Positions 42,501 to 50,248 of a stretch of DNA of 52,476 nucleotides are shown one piece after another. The position numbers and the translations under genes were made by a program. The notes under the pieces are model-generated. The model saw only the letters and a program-made list of their open reading frames with translations. It did not search any database and had not been told where the DNA came from. Source of the DNA: CAZXSK01 sp964642855 (GTDB lineage Bacteria > Planctomycetota > Phycisphaerae > SM23-33); NCBI GenBank assembly GCA_964642855.1, contig CAZXSK010000022.1:1-52476 (forward strand), read 5' to 3'. Numbering within the stretch: the first letter of the stretch is position 1; each line of letters opens with the position of its first letter.

Positions 42501-42958
42501 CGATCGGCAAGGAGGATTCCCGTCGGGCGACAGGATCGCTGCAGATTCGCGATGCCAAGCTGTATCGCGTGCCGGTGCTGCTGGGGTTGCTGCAGGTCGT
42601 AACGCTTCAGCTTCCGGGCAAGAACGCGTTTACCGGCGGCAAGCTTGACTACCAGCTCAAGGGCGAGAAGCTCGTACTCCGGGAGATCAACCTCTCGGGC
42701 GAGTCGCTGTCGATCGTTGGGTCGGGCACGCTCGATCTCGATACCGAGAAGATCCGCATGAACTTCCTGGGCAGGCCCCTGGGGAAACTCCCCGGCATCG
42801 GAAGAGACCTGGATACCCTCCTGAAACCGTTTGCCAAGGAAATCATGGAAATCAAGGTCACGGGTACGTTAAAGAAGCCTACCATGCGAACCGTCGCGCT
42901 GGGCAGTCTGGAGAAAGCCATCCGCACACTGCTGAACCCGGATGCAGACGATCAGTAG
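39530..42958 (+). CDS. Large AsmA-like/RBG-type protein with tandem repeats
   Basis: A 1142-residue protein anchored by one N-terminal helix (AGLAVLAILLALFYGYWYLT, about 29-48), followed by a long beta-rich region. It matches AsmA/TamB-like proteins, whose repeating beta-groove units carry phospholipid between membranes. Repeats of about 117 residues begin near 471, 589, 703 and 823 (ITVEAYDVPLDDALREAIP, LVVEVSDVPIDKDLLAALD, LSIDANGLVFDKELRKGL and LALKATDLPVDPELLKAMP). The C-terminal part (about 1000-1110: KLYRVPVLLGLLQVVTLQ, LSIVGSGTLDLDTEKIRM) is AsmA-like. The ATG at 39530 precedes the helix; upstream in-frame codons overlap the UvrC-like gene. Bulk lipid or glycan transfer across the periplasm is inferred. 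Confidence 0.82.
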   Translation: MGKILDILSRRPLRRRRFWRFVSPHRHGAGLAVLAILLALFYGYWYLTNDRRVRREATEYLARLTGGEVLIGDVKFSIFGPIEMQDVRVHVPGDDSPNPFIAAKAVRLVHDPWSMLLGRIEAREIVLVEPAVNLEYDEKRGTTNAQRLFELAARQSSPVDTAQGRLPRIRLLDSEFRSFERVGGQPILRRVYQLDIKMRPKAGGRYEVEFEEKARGDESGARGALVIDAANGTVEQPTGWVPIANLMDALPPAYVKWMQRYGLEGGIELVREGKTDVQERIFHIQLQDVSMHLFGEDSLQIADVSGQLLFDANQVTLEGIRGRIPAAGNAELRIKEGRYTGYGTESRMSIEQLEIVGMSVPDSNSDLGPLAGAVGWVREQFKPNGTFDVFLDVRRPSPGAPLEVDGNVVLADVSGEYKYFPYPVSANRRIDPNSTIRISSDGAESVDLWLRSDDASFRVRGTVPNRRRRAYEITVEAYDVPLDDALREAIPDRFAEVWEQCQPQGATDATIRIWRDEDGEQQRQIVLKPRGKASITYAGFQYRLDRIKGDITISDGVVKLPDVRGRHGQAAARISGTIGRLDAARRSADLVVEVSDVPIDKDLLAALDPNSRRMVKSLNLKGVLSRGTVRLRQSPGKQLNFRIDLNLQDGSIRPEVLPCEFSDLEGPVTIEAGKISLDGLKARRGPSRLRVSGEILRRDKVCMDLSIDANGLVFDKELRKGLRGKVLEAWDTVSPTGLADVSIRYRQNMPSMDTPVDYRIVILPKQMQLTHQDLPYTLRNVRGKILATPGKVTVEKLKAEDGNSLVELSGVFTEDANSQVARLALKATDLPVDPELLKAMPDGFASLWKGQPLDGTVDVDLEKFHIVRTKKPGDANEPVDANARPVRFALEGTASLSRLQIARRDITALSCAFEKVLTGDVIRVSDIEGRMYGGKLAGRASIRAGDSTSYSMRVSINGVDLDKLVNARVSDPNAAVSMPGTLSGDLTMQQTIGKEDSRRATGSLQIRDAKLYRVPVLLGLLQVVTLQLPGKNAFTGGKLDYQLKGEKLVLREINLSGESLSIVGSGTLDLDTEKIRMNFLGRPLGKLPGIGRDLDTLLKPFAKEIMEIKVTGTLKKPTMRTVALGSLEKAIRTLLNPDADDQ

Positions 42959-43008
42959 CGACACATGGGCCCGATCGCAGGAACATAGAGACCAGGAAGG
43001 AACGGCAG

Positions 43009-43890
43009 ATGGCGGCAGTGAAGGTGGGAATCATCGGCGGAAGTGGACTTGGCGACGCACTCTGCGAGGCTGGCGCGGGCAAGGGAATCAACGTCAGCAC
43101 CCCGTTCGGCGAGCCGTCCGACGCGATCATCGAGAGCGAGTGGGGGGGCACGCCGATCGCCCTGCTCAGTCGGCACGGGCAAGGCCACCTGCTCTCGCCC
43201 AGCCGGGTCAACTACCGGGCGAACATCTACGCCCTCAAGGAAATCGGCTGCACCCACGTGATCGCCTCCGGGGCCGTCGGTTCGCTGCGCGAACAGATCA
43301 AGCCCAAGGACCTGGTGATTCCCGACCAGGTCATCGATAAGACCTATCGCCGTGAGCCGACATTCTTCGACGACTACCTCGCCGCCCACGCGGAGTTCGC
43401 TGTTCCGTTCTGCCCCGTGCTTCGCAAGCACCTGCTGAACTGCGCCGGGTCGGTCGACACCGACGTTCACGACGGCGGGACCTACGTCTGCATGGAAGGT
43501 CCAGCCTTTTCCACGCGCGCCGAGAGCGAGATGCATCGCCTCTGGGGCGGAGACCTGATCGGCATGACAGCCATGCCCGAGGCCAAGCTCGCCCGCGAGG
43601 CGGAACTCGCCTACGCCCTGGTCTGCCTGCCCAGCGACTACGATTGCTGGAAGCCCGCACCGGACGACCTCGACAAGCATGAGCTGCTCAAGGAGATCAT
43701 CGGGAATCTCACCGAGGCTACACGCAACGCCGTCGAACTCATCAAGCATGCGGTCAAGCGGTTCGGGGAGATCGCCGACCAGCCCTCCCCCGCCCACAGC
43801 GCGATGGAAATGGCCATCTGGTCCAACCGCGAGATGATCCCCCCGGCTGCGAAACAGCACTTCGGCGTGCTCGTCGAGAAGTACCTCTGA
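43009..43890 (+). CDS. mtnP: S-methyl-5'-thioadenosine phosphorylase
   Basis: A 293-residue purine-nucleoside-phosphorylase-family enzyme that splits methylthioadenosine with phosphate in the methionine salvage pathway. VGIIGGSGLGD (about 5-15) is the phosphate loop; LLSRHGQGHLLSPSRVNYRANIYALKEIGCTHV and VASG-type strand IASGAVGSLRE follow; TYVCMEGPAFSTRAESEM and DLIGMTAMPEAKLAREAELAYA contain the family signature. AGGAAGGAACGG precedes the ATG. It lies 50 bases after the AsmA-like gene. Some homologues prefer inosine derivatives, so substrate choice is likely but not certain. Confidence 0.93.
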   Translation: MAAVKVGIIGGSGLGDALCEAGAGKGINVSTPFGEPSDAIIESEWGGTPIALLSRHGQGHLLSPSRVNYRANIYALKEIGCTHVIASGAVGSLREQIKPKDLVIPDQVIDKTYRREPTFFDDYLAAHAEFAVPFCPVLRKHLLNCAGSVDTDVHDGGTYVCMEGPAFSTRAESEMHRLWGGDLIGMTAMPEAKLAREAELAYALVCLPSDYDCWKPAPDDLDKHELLKEIIGNLTEATRNAVELIKHAVKRFGEIADQPSPAHSAMEMAIWSNREMIPPAAKQHFGVLVEKYL

Positions 43891-43933
43891 ACGAATCCCA
43901 GACCCTCGCCGGGGCAGGGAGAGAAGGTGATCC

Positions 43934-45556
43934 ATGCGCACTACGATAAGCCCGGCCCGGATGGCGGTTCTGTTCGCCCTGACGACCATTGCAGGATGCG
44001 CCACGCCGACGGACAATCCTGCCGAATCGTACGGGCTGGCCTGGACCAGCCGGATCCACTGGTCGAACGTGGTGAACATCCGCGACGTGCCGGGCGCGAC
44101 CTGGAACGAACGCTTCCGCGTGGCCCGGCAGCAATTGGGGCCGGACGGGGGCGTGGTCTACTTCCCTGCTGGTGAATACAGGCTGGAGGATCACCTGGTC
44201 CTCGACAGCGGGGTTGTTCTGCGCGGTCAGCCACCACAGCACCGTTTCGGCTCCGGCGATCCGAACTACGTGCTCGGCACGCGACTGGTGTTCCCGGAGT
44301 ACAAGCCGGTACTGGAGGGGCAGGGTACGCCCATCGATACAGCCTTCAAAGGAATTCGCGTAGCCGACCCGGCCAGGTCATCCAACGTGGGCGTCGTGCA
44401 TGTGGACATCGACGGTGGCCACGTGTACTTCGGAGAGACGACGAAGCGGCAGGAAGGACTCAGCGACCGGGAGTATCGACGACGCAGGAGGTATGGAGCG
44501 GGCGATGTCCACCAGGCCGGAAGCAACAGGCTGGTGCTCGGGTGCATTCTCCGCAACGCAGCCGTTGCGACTCCCGAGGTGCCCGACCTGTCCATCGGTC
44601 AGCATCCCTGGCAGCGATGGACCCGCTGGCACCGCGGGGCGATACACATCTGTACCAGCCGAAACGCCCTGGTGGCTGGCAATCGCCTGCCCGAAAGCGG
44701 TGACAGGAATTTCAACCAGAAAGGGTACGTCCTGAAGGGGCGGGGCAGAAACGCCGGCAAGGTGGTCATCGACGAAGGGGTCGCCTTCGACTACGACAAC
44801 CGATCCGGGATCCTGGTGAACATGTACGTCCTGGGCGGTGTGGGCGGGCGAGACCCGAAGGGCGACCCGAACACCCACCCCCACGGGTTCGTCGAGGGCA
44901 TCGTCATCGCGGACAACTACATTTTCTCGACCGGTCGAAGCGCGATCGGCTTCTCCGGCGATGGGACGGTCTGCCGCAACAACGTGATCCGGTTCAAGAA
45001 AGATGTCCGCAGGTTCACGAATACCGGCAGGGGGCTGGTCGGCGGGCCGAGCACCAACGGAAACCGCGCGATGGTCGCCCGCGGCTGGCGGTGGCGGATT
45101 CTGAACAATGACTACGAGGTGCACAAGAACCTGGCCGCCAACAGCGGGTATTACTTCAACGACGGCGAAGGAATCATGCATGAAGGCCACGCCAACTGCA
45201 CGATTCGCGACAGCGTGCTGGAGGGCAACCGCGGCAACGCGTATCTGAGCATGTACAAGACGGCCGGTATCGATGGTCTGGTCGTGCGCAACAACGACAT
45301 CCGCACGCCCGGGGGGATCAGCGCGATTTTCGTGGATGCGGACCGCAACTGGGACCGACATTACTGCCGCGACGTGGTCATCGAGGACAACATTACGGCA
45401 GGCAGCGGGATCCTGATTTCCGGCGAACCCGCCAGCGGGAACGTGGTGCGCAACAACCGTCACATTGGTGACGGGCCCGCATCGCTGAGAAATGTCGCCG
45501 GCGCCGAGGTGGAAGGGAATGTCAACTACGAGGTCTTCGAGAAGCGGCGGAAGTGA
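43934..45556 (+). CDS. Lipoprotein with right-handed parallel beta-helix domain
   Basis: A 540-residue predicted lipoprotein (signal MRTTISPARMAVLFALTTIAGC, Cys22). The body shows parallel beta-helix repeats with asparagine ladders (IADNYIFSTGRSAIGFSGDG, CRNNVIRFK, LEGNRGNAYLS, VRNNDIRTPG, IEDNITAGSG, VRNNRHIGDG) and the entry segment VVYFPAGEYRLEDHLVLDSGVVLRG of pectin-lyase-like folds. Such proteins are polysaccharide lyases, hydrolases or epimerases. The catalytic residues are not identifiable by eye. Start has GGGAGAGAAGG upstream. It ends the plus-strand run beginning at 34185 and converges with the PEP-CTERM gene. Confidence 0.85.
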   Translation: MRTTISPARMAVLFALTTIAGCATPTDNPAESYGLAWTSRIHWSNVVNIRDVPGATWNERFRVARQQLGPDGGVVYFPAGEYRLEDHLVLDSGVVLRGQPPQHRFGSGDPNYVLGTRLVFPEYKPVLEGQGTPIDTAFKGIRVADPARSSNVGVVHVDIDGGHVYFGETTKRQEGLSDREYRRRRRYGAGDVHQAGSNRLVLGCILRNAAVATPEVPDLSIGQHPWQRWTRWHRGAIHICTSRNALVAGNRLPESGDRNFNQKGYVLKGRGRNAGKVVIDEGVAFDYDNRSGILVNMYVLGGVGGRDPKGDPNTHPHGFVEGIVIADNYIFSTGRSAIGFSGDGTVCRNNVIRFKKDVRRFTNTGRGLVGGPSTNGNRAMVARGWRWRILNNDYEVHKNLAANSGYYFNDGEGIMHEGHANCTIRDSVLEGNRGNAYLSMYKTAGIDGLVVRNNDIRTPGGISAIFVDADRNWDRHYCRDVVIEDNITAGSGILISGEPASGNVVRNNRHIGDGPASLRNVAGAEVEGNVNYEVFEKRRK

Positions 45557-45583
45557 GGGCCCGGGGACCCCGGCATAGAGAGA

Positions 45584-45612
45584 CCGGCGCGACGGACAGG
45601 CCGCCGCGCCGG
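45584..45612. terminator. GC-rich hairpin between convergent genes
   Basis: CCGGCGCG at 45584-45591 pairs with CGCGCCGG at 45605-45612. A second hairpin, CCCC-GTTC-GGGG, lies near 45630-45641. Neither has a T tract, so termination is plausible but not established. Confidence 0.4.
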
Positions 45613-45660
45613 CATACAGTCGACAATCTCCCCGTTCGGGGCTTCTGCTTTCGCGTTGGC

Positions 45661-46338
45661 TTATCTGCGCTTCCGGATCACGCCGGCCAATCCGCCCACA
45701 GCGAGCAACGCCATCGTGGCCGGTTCCGGCACGCAGATCGTATCTACGACGATTTCCTCGACGTAGGTGCCGGCCGGGAAATCGATGCTGATGGTTTCCT
45801 GGTCGGGGTTCGGGCGGATTTCCCACTTCGAGGTGTACGTGTACCACCACTGACCGTCGGGAGCGGCTGGGTTTGGCGGTGACATCCATGCAGAGGGTCC
45901 CGGTGCGCCGGGAAGTTGCTTAGCCGGCGGATTGCTGCTGATCGCGCCCGGGGCTTTGCTGGAGGTGATCTGGATCATCAACTCTTTTCTCTCCAGTGGC
46001 TCAGGGTTGTTGTTGATCTGCAGGTCGATCGTCCCGGGGAAGGGAAGGTAGATCAGTCCTGTAATCTCGCCAGTGGGACTTTCCCCGACTTCCCACATAC
46101 TATCCTGCGGCACCGAGGCGGTGGGGCAGCCGAACGGGTTGTCGAACCCGGGATCCGCCGGGAAGCAGGGGAAGCCGGGCTCCTCGTCAAAGCTCCACTC
46201 CTGGTGTGTCGGCACTCCGCCTTCCCATGCGGGATCGGTCGGGTCGGTCTGCCATGGGGCGTCGTGAATGTCCTCGGCGACGACTCCGCCAGCGAGGAAC
46301 AGCACGCACGCCAGTGTTGCGATGAGGCTCCTTCTCAT
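45661..46338 (-). CDS. PEP-CTERM sorting-domain protein
   Basis: A 225-residue exported protein. A signal peptide (MRRSLIATLACVLFLAGGVVA) is followed by a Trp/Pro-rich region and beta-rich body. The C terminus is the PEP-CTERM sorting tail: V-P-E-P-A-T near residue 203, a hydrophobic stretch ALLAVGGLAGVI and the basic end RKRR. An exosortase, not in this window, would process it. Body function is unknown; the body contains a fibronectin-like stretch but no recognisable domain. A GGAGAG site precedes the ATG at 46338; the upstream 79-residue extension is rejected. Confidence 0.87.
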   Translation of the reverse strand: MRRSLIATLACVLFLAGGVVAEDIHDAPWQTDPTDPAWEGGVPTHQEWSFDEEPGFPCFPADPGFDNPFGCPTASVPQDSMWEVGESPTGEITGLIYLPFPGTIDLQINNNPEPLERKELMIQITSSKAPGAISSNPPAKQLPGAPGPSAWMSPPNPAAPDGQWWYTYTSKWEIRPNPDQETISIDFPAGTYVEEIVVDTICVPEPATMALLAVGGLAGVIRKRR

Positions 46339-46700
46339 GTCTCTCTCCTTTTCGTAAGGTTCCCTGTGCCCGGATTCGGGCGCGAACAGATCGTGACTTT
46401 CAGACGTGAGCGTCGGCCGAGGTGGCCAAGGTCGCCGGCAAGCGAGCGAGGGTCGCGGCGGCCCGAGGTAAGTCCTGCCTCCATGTTGCATTGTGGCCCC
46501 AGTTGAGGGTTCTGGCAAGCGCAGAACCATCCGAGCATCGTGAACTTTGCGCGAACACGATGTAAGCTCATGCAATAGGCTTGGTTATGGGAATGGCCAT
46601 GCCGTGAGGAGGCCCGATTTTCCTCCCGGGGACAGCCTGGTCATCTGGCTGGCAGGACTTCGTCTCGCAACGCGAGATGCTCTTCGGTACAGTAGCAGCC
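46339..46700. other. Intergenic region between PEP-CTERM and ABC genes
   Basis: No gene is seen. It holds the 5' leaders of two divergent genes. The perfect hairpin GGTTCTG-GCAAGCG-CAGAACC at 46508-46528 is the only clear structure and may be an operator or RNA stem. I found no strong promoter in either direction. Confidence 0.6.
46508..46528. repeat. Seven-bp inverted repeat
   Basis: GGTTCTG and CAGAACC around a seven-base loop, about 170 bases upstream of the PEP-CTERM start codon and 170-190 bases upstream of the ABC gene. Confidence 0.5.
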
Positions 46701-47501
46701 ATGGCGGCAAGCGTGATCGAACTCGAGGGCGTATCTCTCCGACGAAATGGAACCGAGATCCTGCAGGAGATCTCCTGGCAGGTCACGCCAGGCCAGCAAT
46801 GGGCGATCGTGGGCGCCAACGGTTCAGGCAAGACCACGATGCTCCGCGTGGCGACGGGCTACCTCTGGCCGACGCGGGGTGCGGTACGCGTGCTTGGCAA
46901 GCGGTTCGGACAGGTCGACCTCCGCGAGCTTCGGAAGTCCATCGGCTGGGTCAGTTCGGCCATTCAGCAGCGCATGCCCCCCGGCATCAAGGCCATCGAG
47001 GCCGTGGCTTCCGGCGCGTTCGCCTCGATCGGCCTCTACGAAAAGCCTGGCTGCGAGCAATGGGGCCGGGCACGCGAGTTGATGGCTGACCTGGGCATCG
47101 CAGGAATAGCAGACAGGACGTTCGGCGTGCTGTCCCTGGGAGAGCGCCAGCGCGTGCTCATCGCACGGGCCCTCATGCCCGATCCGCCGCTTCTGATCCT
47201 CGACGAGCCCTGTGCCGGACTCGACCTGGCTGCAAGAGAATACCTTCTGGATTTGGTCGACTCTCTGGCTGCGAAGCAAGACGGCCGGTCGCTGGTCTTC
47301 GTATCGCACCACGTCGAGGAGATCACCCCGTCGTTCAGCCATGTGCTGGTGCTGAAAGACGGACAGGTCCATGCAGCCGGAAGCAAGCAGGGCGTGCTGA
47401 CCGACGCGGTGCTGGGTTCGGCATTCGGCCTTGACATTCGCGTCGACCAGGCGGGGGATCGATACTGGGCGCAGATCCACTCGCCCGGCCCGGGGAGCTG
47501 A
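46701..47501 (+). CDS. ABC transporter ATP-binding protein
   Basis: A 266-residue ABC ATPase. Walker A is G38-A-N-G-S-G-K-T-T46, the Q-loop region follows, the signature is L-S-L-G-E-R-Q (about 145-151), Walker B is LLILDEP and the switch His is in VSHHVEEI. No permease or binding-protein gene is adjacent, so the partner is elsewhere or the protein works alone, like ModF-type ATPases. I chose the ATG at 46701; an upstream ATG at 46677 adds eight residues and has a weak ribosome site. It converges with the lipoprotein gene at a shared terminator. Confidence 0.92.
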   Translation: MAASVIELEGVSLRRNGTEILQEISWQVTPGQQWAIVGANGSGKTTMLRVATGYLWPTRGAVRVLGKRFGQVDLRELRKSIGWVSSAIQQRMPPGIKAIEAVASGAFASIGLYEKPGCEQWGRARELMADLGIAGIADRTFGVLSLGERQRVLIARALMPDPPLLILDEPCAGLDLAAREYLLDLVDSLAAKQDGRSLVFVSHHVEEITPSFSHVLVLKDGQVHAAGSKQGVLTDAVLGSAFGLDIRVDQAGDRYWAQIHSPGPGS

Positions 47502-47525
47502 CCTGCTTTCGGCGGGCGCAGAAAT

Positions 47526-47554
47526 GCGGGAGCCCGAACGAGTCAGGCTCCCGC
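47526..47554. terminator. Bidirectional terminator between convergent genes
   Basis: GCGGGAGCC at 47526-47534 pairs perfectly with GGCTCCCGC at 47546-47554. The plus side is followed by GCTTT and the minus side by ATTTCT. It separates the ABC gene from the lipoprotein gene. Confidence 0.7.
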
Positions 47555-47584
47555 GCTTTGGGCCTTCAGTTCCGGGGATGTTGA

Positions 47585-48334
47585 TCAGTTCATCGCCTCT
47601 CGCTGCTTGTCCTCGAGGACCTGCTTCTTGATGGCCTCGGTCGCGTCGGATCGAATGCTGTAGACGCTTCTGAGATACGGGTCGGTCTGCGTAATGTCGC
47701 CCTCGGCGAACAGGTGCTTGTCCGCCAGTTCCGTACAGACCTTCAGCGCTTCCTGCTGCTGCTTGTCCGACAGGTCTGCCCGGCCGAACCGGCCGATGGT
47801 TCGCTCCCAGAGCACATAGCCTGCCCAGCCCTTCCGTTGGGCGGGAGTCAGCGTTGCCAGTACGTCGGCACGGACCGCTTCGCGGAAATGCCAGACCTGC
47901 TCCCCGAGCTTCTCGACCTGCGGCTGGAGCTTGTCGATCTTGTCCTGATCCTTGTCCTTCCTGGCCTGCTTGAGCTCAGCCGAGAGCGATTTGTGTTTCT
48001 GGAAGGGGTCCTTCTTCTTGTAAGCGTCCCACTTCTCGTTGCGTTGCTCGACGGCTGCCTTGAACTCCTTGAGCTCCTTGCCCTCGAGCGCCAACGCGGC
48101 GATCATCTGCGACCACTCGTCGCGCCGGCCGATTTTGGCAGCCTCGCGGGCAGCGGGCAACTGGGGCACGTACGCCTCTGCCTTGACGACGGTCTGGGCG
48201 TCCGGAGCCTCGGAGGAATTCCGGATGGCCTCGCGGGTTCCGTCGTCAACATTCTCTGACATGCCGTCGCAACCAGCGGTCAGAACGGTTGTCAGCGCGA
48301 TTCCGAAAACGATTACGACAAAGTAGTTCCTCAT
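47585..48334 (-). CDS. Spy/CpxP-like lipoprotein (LTxxQ type)
   Basis: A 249-residue predicted lipoprotein: signal MRNYFVVIVFGIALTTVLTAGC with the lipid Cys22. The body is helical and charged (residues about 85-150 are a Lys/Glu/Gln-rich coiled-coil-like stretch). Near the C terminus, LATLTPAQRKGWAGYVLWERTIGRFGRADLSDKQQQEA contains two L-T/S-x-x-Q motifs, as in CpxP and Spy, which are periplasmic chaperones for envelope stress. The ATG at 48334 has GGACAGGCG upstream. The similarity is a pattern match, so the chaperone role is inferred. Confidence 0.8.
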   Translation of the reverse strand: MRNYFVVIVFGIALTTVLTAGCDGMSENVDDGTREAIRNSSEAPDAQTVVKAEAYVPQLPAAREAAKIGRRDEWSQMIAALALEGKELKEFKAAVEQRNEKWDAYKKKDPFQKHKSLSAELKQARKDKDQDKIDKLQPQVEKLGEQVWHFREAVRADVLATLTPAQRKGWAGYVLWERTIGRFGRADLSDKQQQEALKVCTELADKHLFAEGDITQTDPYLRSVYSIRSDATEAIKKQVLEDKQREAMN

Positions 48335-48642
48335 GGGCGCCTGTCCTCTTGCCTGGTCCGTCTCCAAGAAACACTGCCCCGCCGCGCGGACCTGGGCGGC
48401 GTGCAATGGGCCCCGGGCGATGCCAGCCCGGCCCGGCCGGTTCGATGTGAAGGGATACGCAGATCCGCATCCCACCCGTTGAGCATGGATTGTGAAGCTC
48501 CGCAAGCGGTATTGCAAGGAACGATCTGCCCCTCAGCTTCGCATGCGGTCGGAGTCCTGGCCCCTGCATGTCAGCAAGGCCGGGACGCTCCCGAGGATGA
48601 AAGCTTTCCACCGGCCGGGCGATATGCTACTTTGAGGGACCT
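48335..48642. other. Intergenic region between the lipoprotein and ffh
   Basis: No gene is seen. It carries a minus-strand promoter for the lipoprotein gene (48489-48517) and a TATGCT -10-like site at 48624-48629 before ffh, whose -35 is weak. Confidence 0.6.
48489..48517 (-). promoter_or_regulatory. Possible promoter of the Spy-like lipoprotein
   Basis: On the minus strand TTGCAA (48517-48512) and CACAAT (48494-48489) are separated by 17 bases. The leader would be about 150 bases. Confidence 0.4.
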
Positions 48643-50067
48643 ATGTTCGAAGCACTGACCGACAAGTTCAATGACGTCTTCCGCCGACTGTCCGGTCGGG
48701 GACGCATCAGCGAAGAGAACGTCCGCGAGGCCATGCGCGAGGTAAGAACCGCGCTGCTGGAGGCCGACGTCAACTACGAGGTGGTCAAGGACTTCTGCGA
48801 AGACGTCGTGCAGAAGGCCCTTGGCCAGGAAGTGATCCAGTCGCTCCATCCGGGGCAGCTGATGGTCAAGATCGTCCACGACGAGCTGGTCGATCTGATG
48901 GGCCCGGTCGACACGCGGATCTATTACGTCTCGCCGCCGCCGACGATCATCATGATGGCCGGCCTGCAGGGCTCGGGCAAGACCACCACCTGCGGGAAAC
49001 TCGCGAGGCATATCGAGTCCAAGGGACGCAAGCCCATGGTCGTTGCCTGCGACCTCCAGAGGCCGGCTGCGGTCGATCAGCTCAGCATCGTCGCCGACCA
49101 GGTCGGCGTGCCCTGCTTCAAGCTTGAGGGCGAAAAGAACCCCGTCAAGGTGGCGCGCAAGTCGATCGTCCACGCCACGTCAACGGGCAGGGACGTGGTG
49201 ATCATCGACACGGCCGGTCGGCTTCACATCGACGAAGAGATGATGAAGCAGGCCTCGGACATCGCCGCGGCCGTCAATCCGCACCAGATCTACCTCGTCT
49301 GCGACGCGATGACCGGCCAGGATGCCGTCAACAGTGCCCGTGAGTTCAACGAGCGTCTCGAGCTCGATGGCGTGATCCTGACGAAATTCGATTCCGACGC
49401 CCGCGGCGGGGCGGCGCTGTCGGTCAAGAAAGTCACTGGCAAGCCGATCAAGTTCATCGGTGTCGGCGAGAAGCTCGACGCGCTGGAGGAGTTCCACGCC
49501 GACCGGATGGCCGGGCGGATTCTTGGCATGGGCGACGTGGTAACCCTCGTCGAGAAGGCCCAGGAGCAATTCGACGCAGAGGAAGCCGAGAAGATGCAGG
49601 AGAAGATGCAGAAGGGCGTCTTCACCCTCGACGACTTCCTCAAGCAGATGAAGCAGATGCAGAAGATGGGCCCGATGAAGCAGGTACTCAAGCTCCTGCC
49701 CGGCATGGGCTCGGCGATGGACCAGATGCAGATGGACGACGGCGAGATGAAGCGCATGGAGGCGATCATCACCTCCATGACCGCCGAGGAACGCCGCGAT
49801 CCGTCGGTGATCGAGGCCTCGCGCAGGCGGCGGATTGCGCGCGGCTCGGGAACGGAGACCAAGGATGTCTCCGGGCTGGTCAAGAGCTTCTCGATGGCTG
49901 CGAACATGATGAAGCAGATGGCCGGGATGGGCATGCGCGACCGGATGAAATTCGCCCAGCAGATGGGACAGATGGGGGCAAGCGGCATGATGCCCACGAA
50001 GGTCAAGCAGCGGTCGAAGCGGCTGTCGAAGAAGGATCGTCGCAAGCGTCGACGTCGCAAGCGGTGA
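48643..50067 (+). CDS. ffh: Signal recognition particle protein
   Basis: A 474-residue SRP54-type GTPase that targets nascent membrane proteins to FtsY. The N domain is about 1-95, the G domain about 98-300 (P-loop G-L-Q-G-S-G-K-T at 107-114, VIIDTAGRLHIDEEMM, LTKFDSDARGGAALS), and the methionine-rich M domain about 325-440 (KQMKQMQKMGPMKQ). MSFD-type signal-binding residues are replaced by family variants. The tail is strongly basic (KQRSKRLSKKDRRKRRRRKR). GAGGGACC precedes the ATG. An unassigned promoter-terminator unit follows. Confidence 0.98.
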   Translation: MFEALTDKFNDVFRRLSGRGRISEENVREAMREVRTALLEADVNYEVVKDFCEDVVQKALGQEVIQSLHPGQLMVKIVHDELVDLMGPVDTRIYYVSPPPTIIMMAGLQGSGKTTTCGKLARHIESKGRKPMVVACDLQRPAAVDQLSIVADQVGVPCFKLEGEKNPVKVARKSIVHATSTGRDVVIIDTAGRLHIDEEMMKQASDIAAAVNPHQIYLVCDAMTGQDAVNSAREFNERLELDGVILTKFDSDARGGAALSVKKVTGKPIKFIGVGEKLDALEEFHADRMAGRILGMGDVVTLVEKAQEQFDAEEAEKMQEKMQKGVFTLDDFLKQMKQMQKMGPMKQVLKLLPGMGSAMDQMQMDDGEMKRMEAIITSMTAEERRDPSVIEASRRRRIARGSGTETKDVSGLVKSFSMAANMMKQMAGMGMRDRMKFAQQMGQMGASGMMPTKVKQRSKRLSKKDRRKRRRRKR

Positions 50068-50214
50068 CACAGGCCGGCTTGCATCGGCGGGACGCTGCAT
50101 GCATGGGGGCAGGCCCGGTGTCGAGGGAACGTTGCGAAAGGGCTCCCTGTCAGACCTGTCTGAATGCAGCCAAAGAAAATTGCAGGATTTGCCGAAAGAC
50201 TAACGGGAATTCGG

Positions 50215-50242
50215 TTGACCGGGCATTTGGGCATGGTAAGAT
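50215..50242 (+). promoter_or_regulatory. Strong promoter downstream of ffh
   Basis: TTGACC at 50215-50220 and TAAGAT at 50237-50242 with a 16-base spacer. A TG pair precedes the -10 (TGGTAAGAT), an extended -10 element. Transcription should begin near 50249. Confidence 0.7.
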
Positions 50243-50248
50243 GACAAA

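Noticed and set aside
44378..45889. Minus-strand open frame of 503 codons opposite the beta-helix lipoprotein
   Set aside because: The lipobox and parallel beta-helix repeats are on the plus strand; the antisense frame has no domain.
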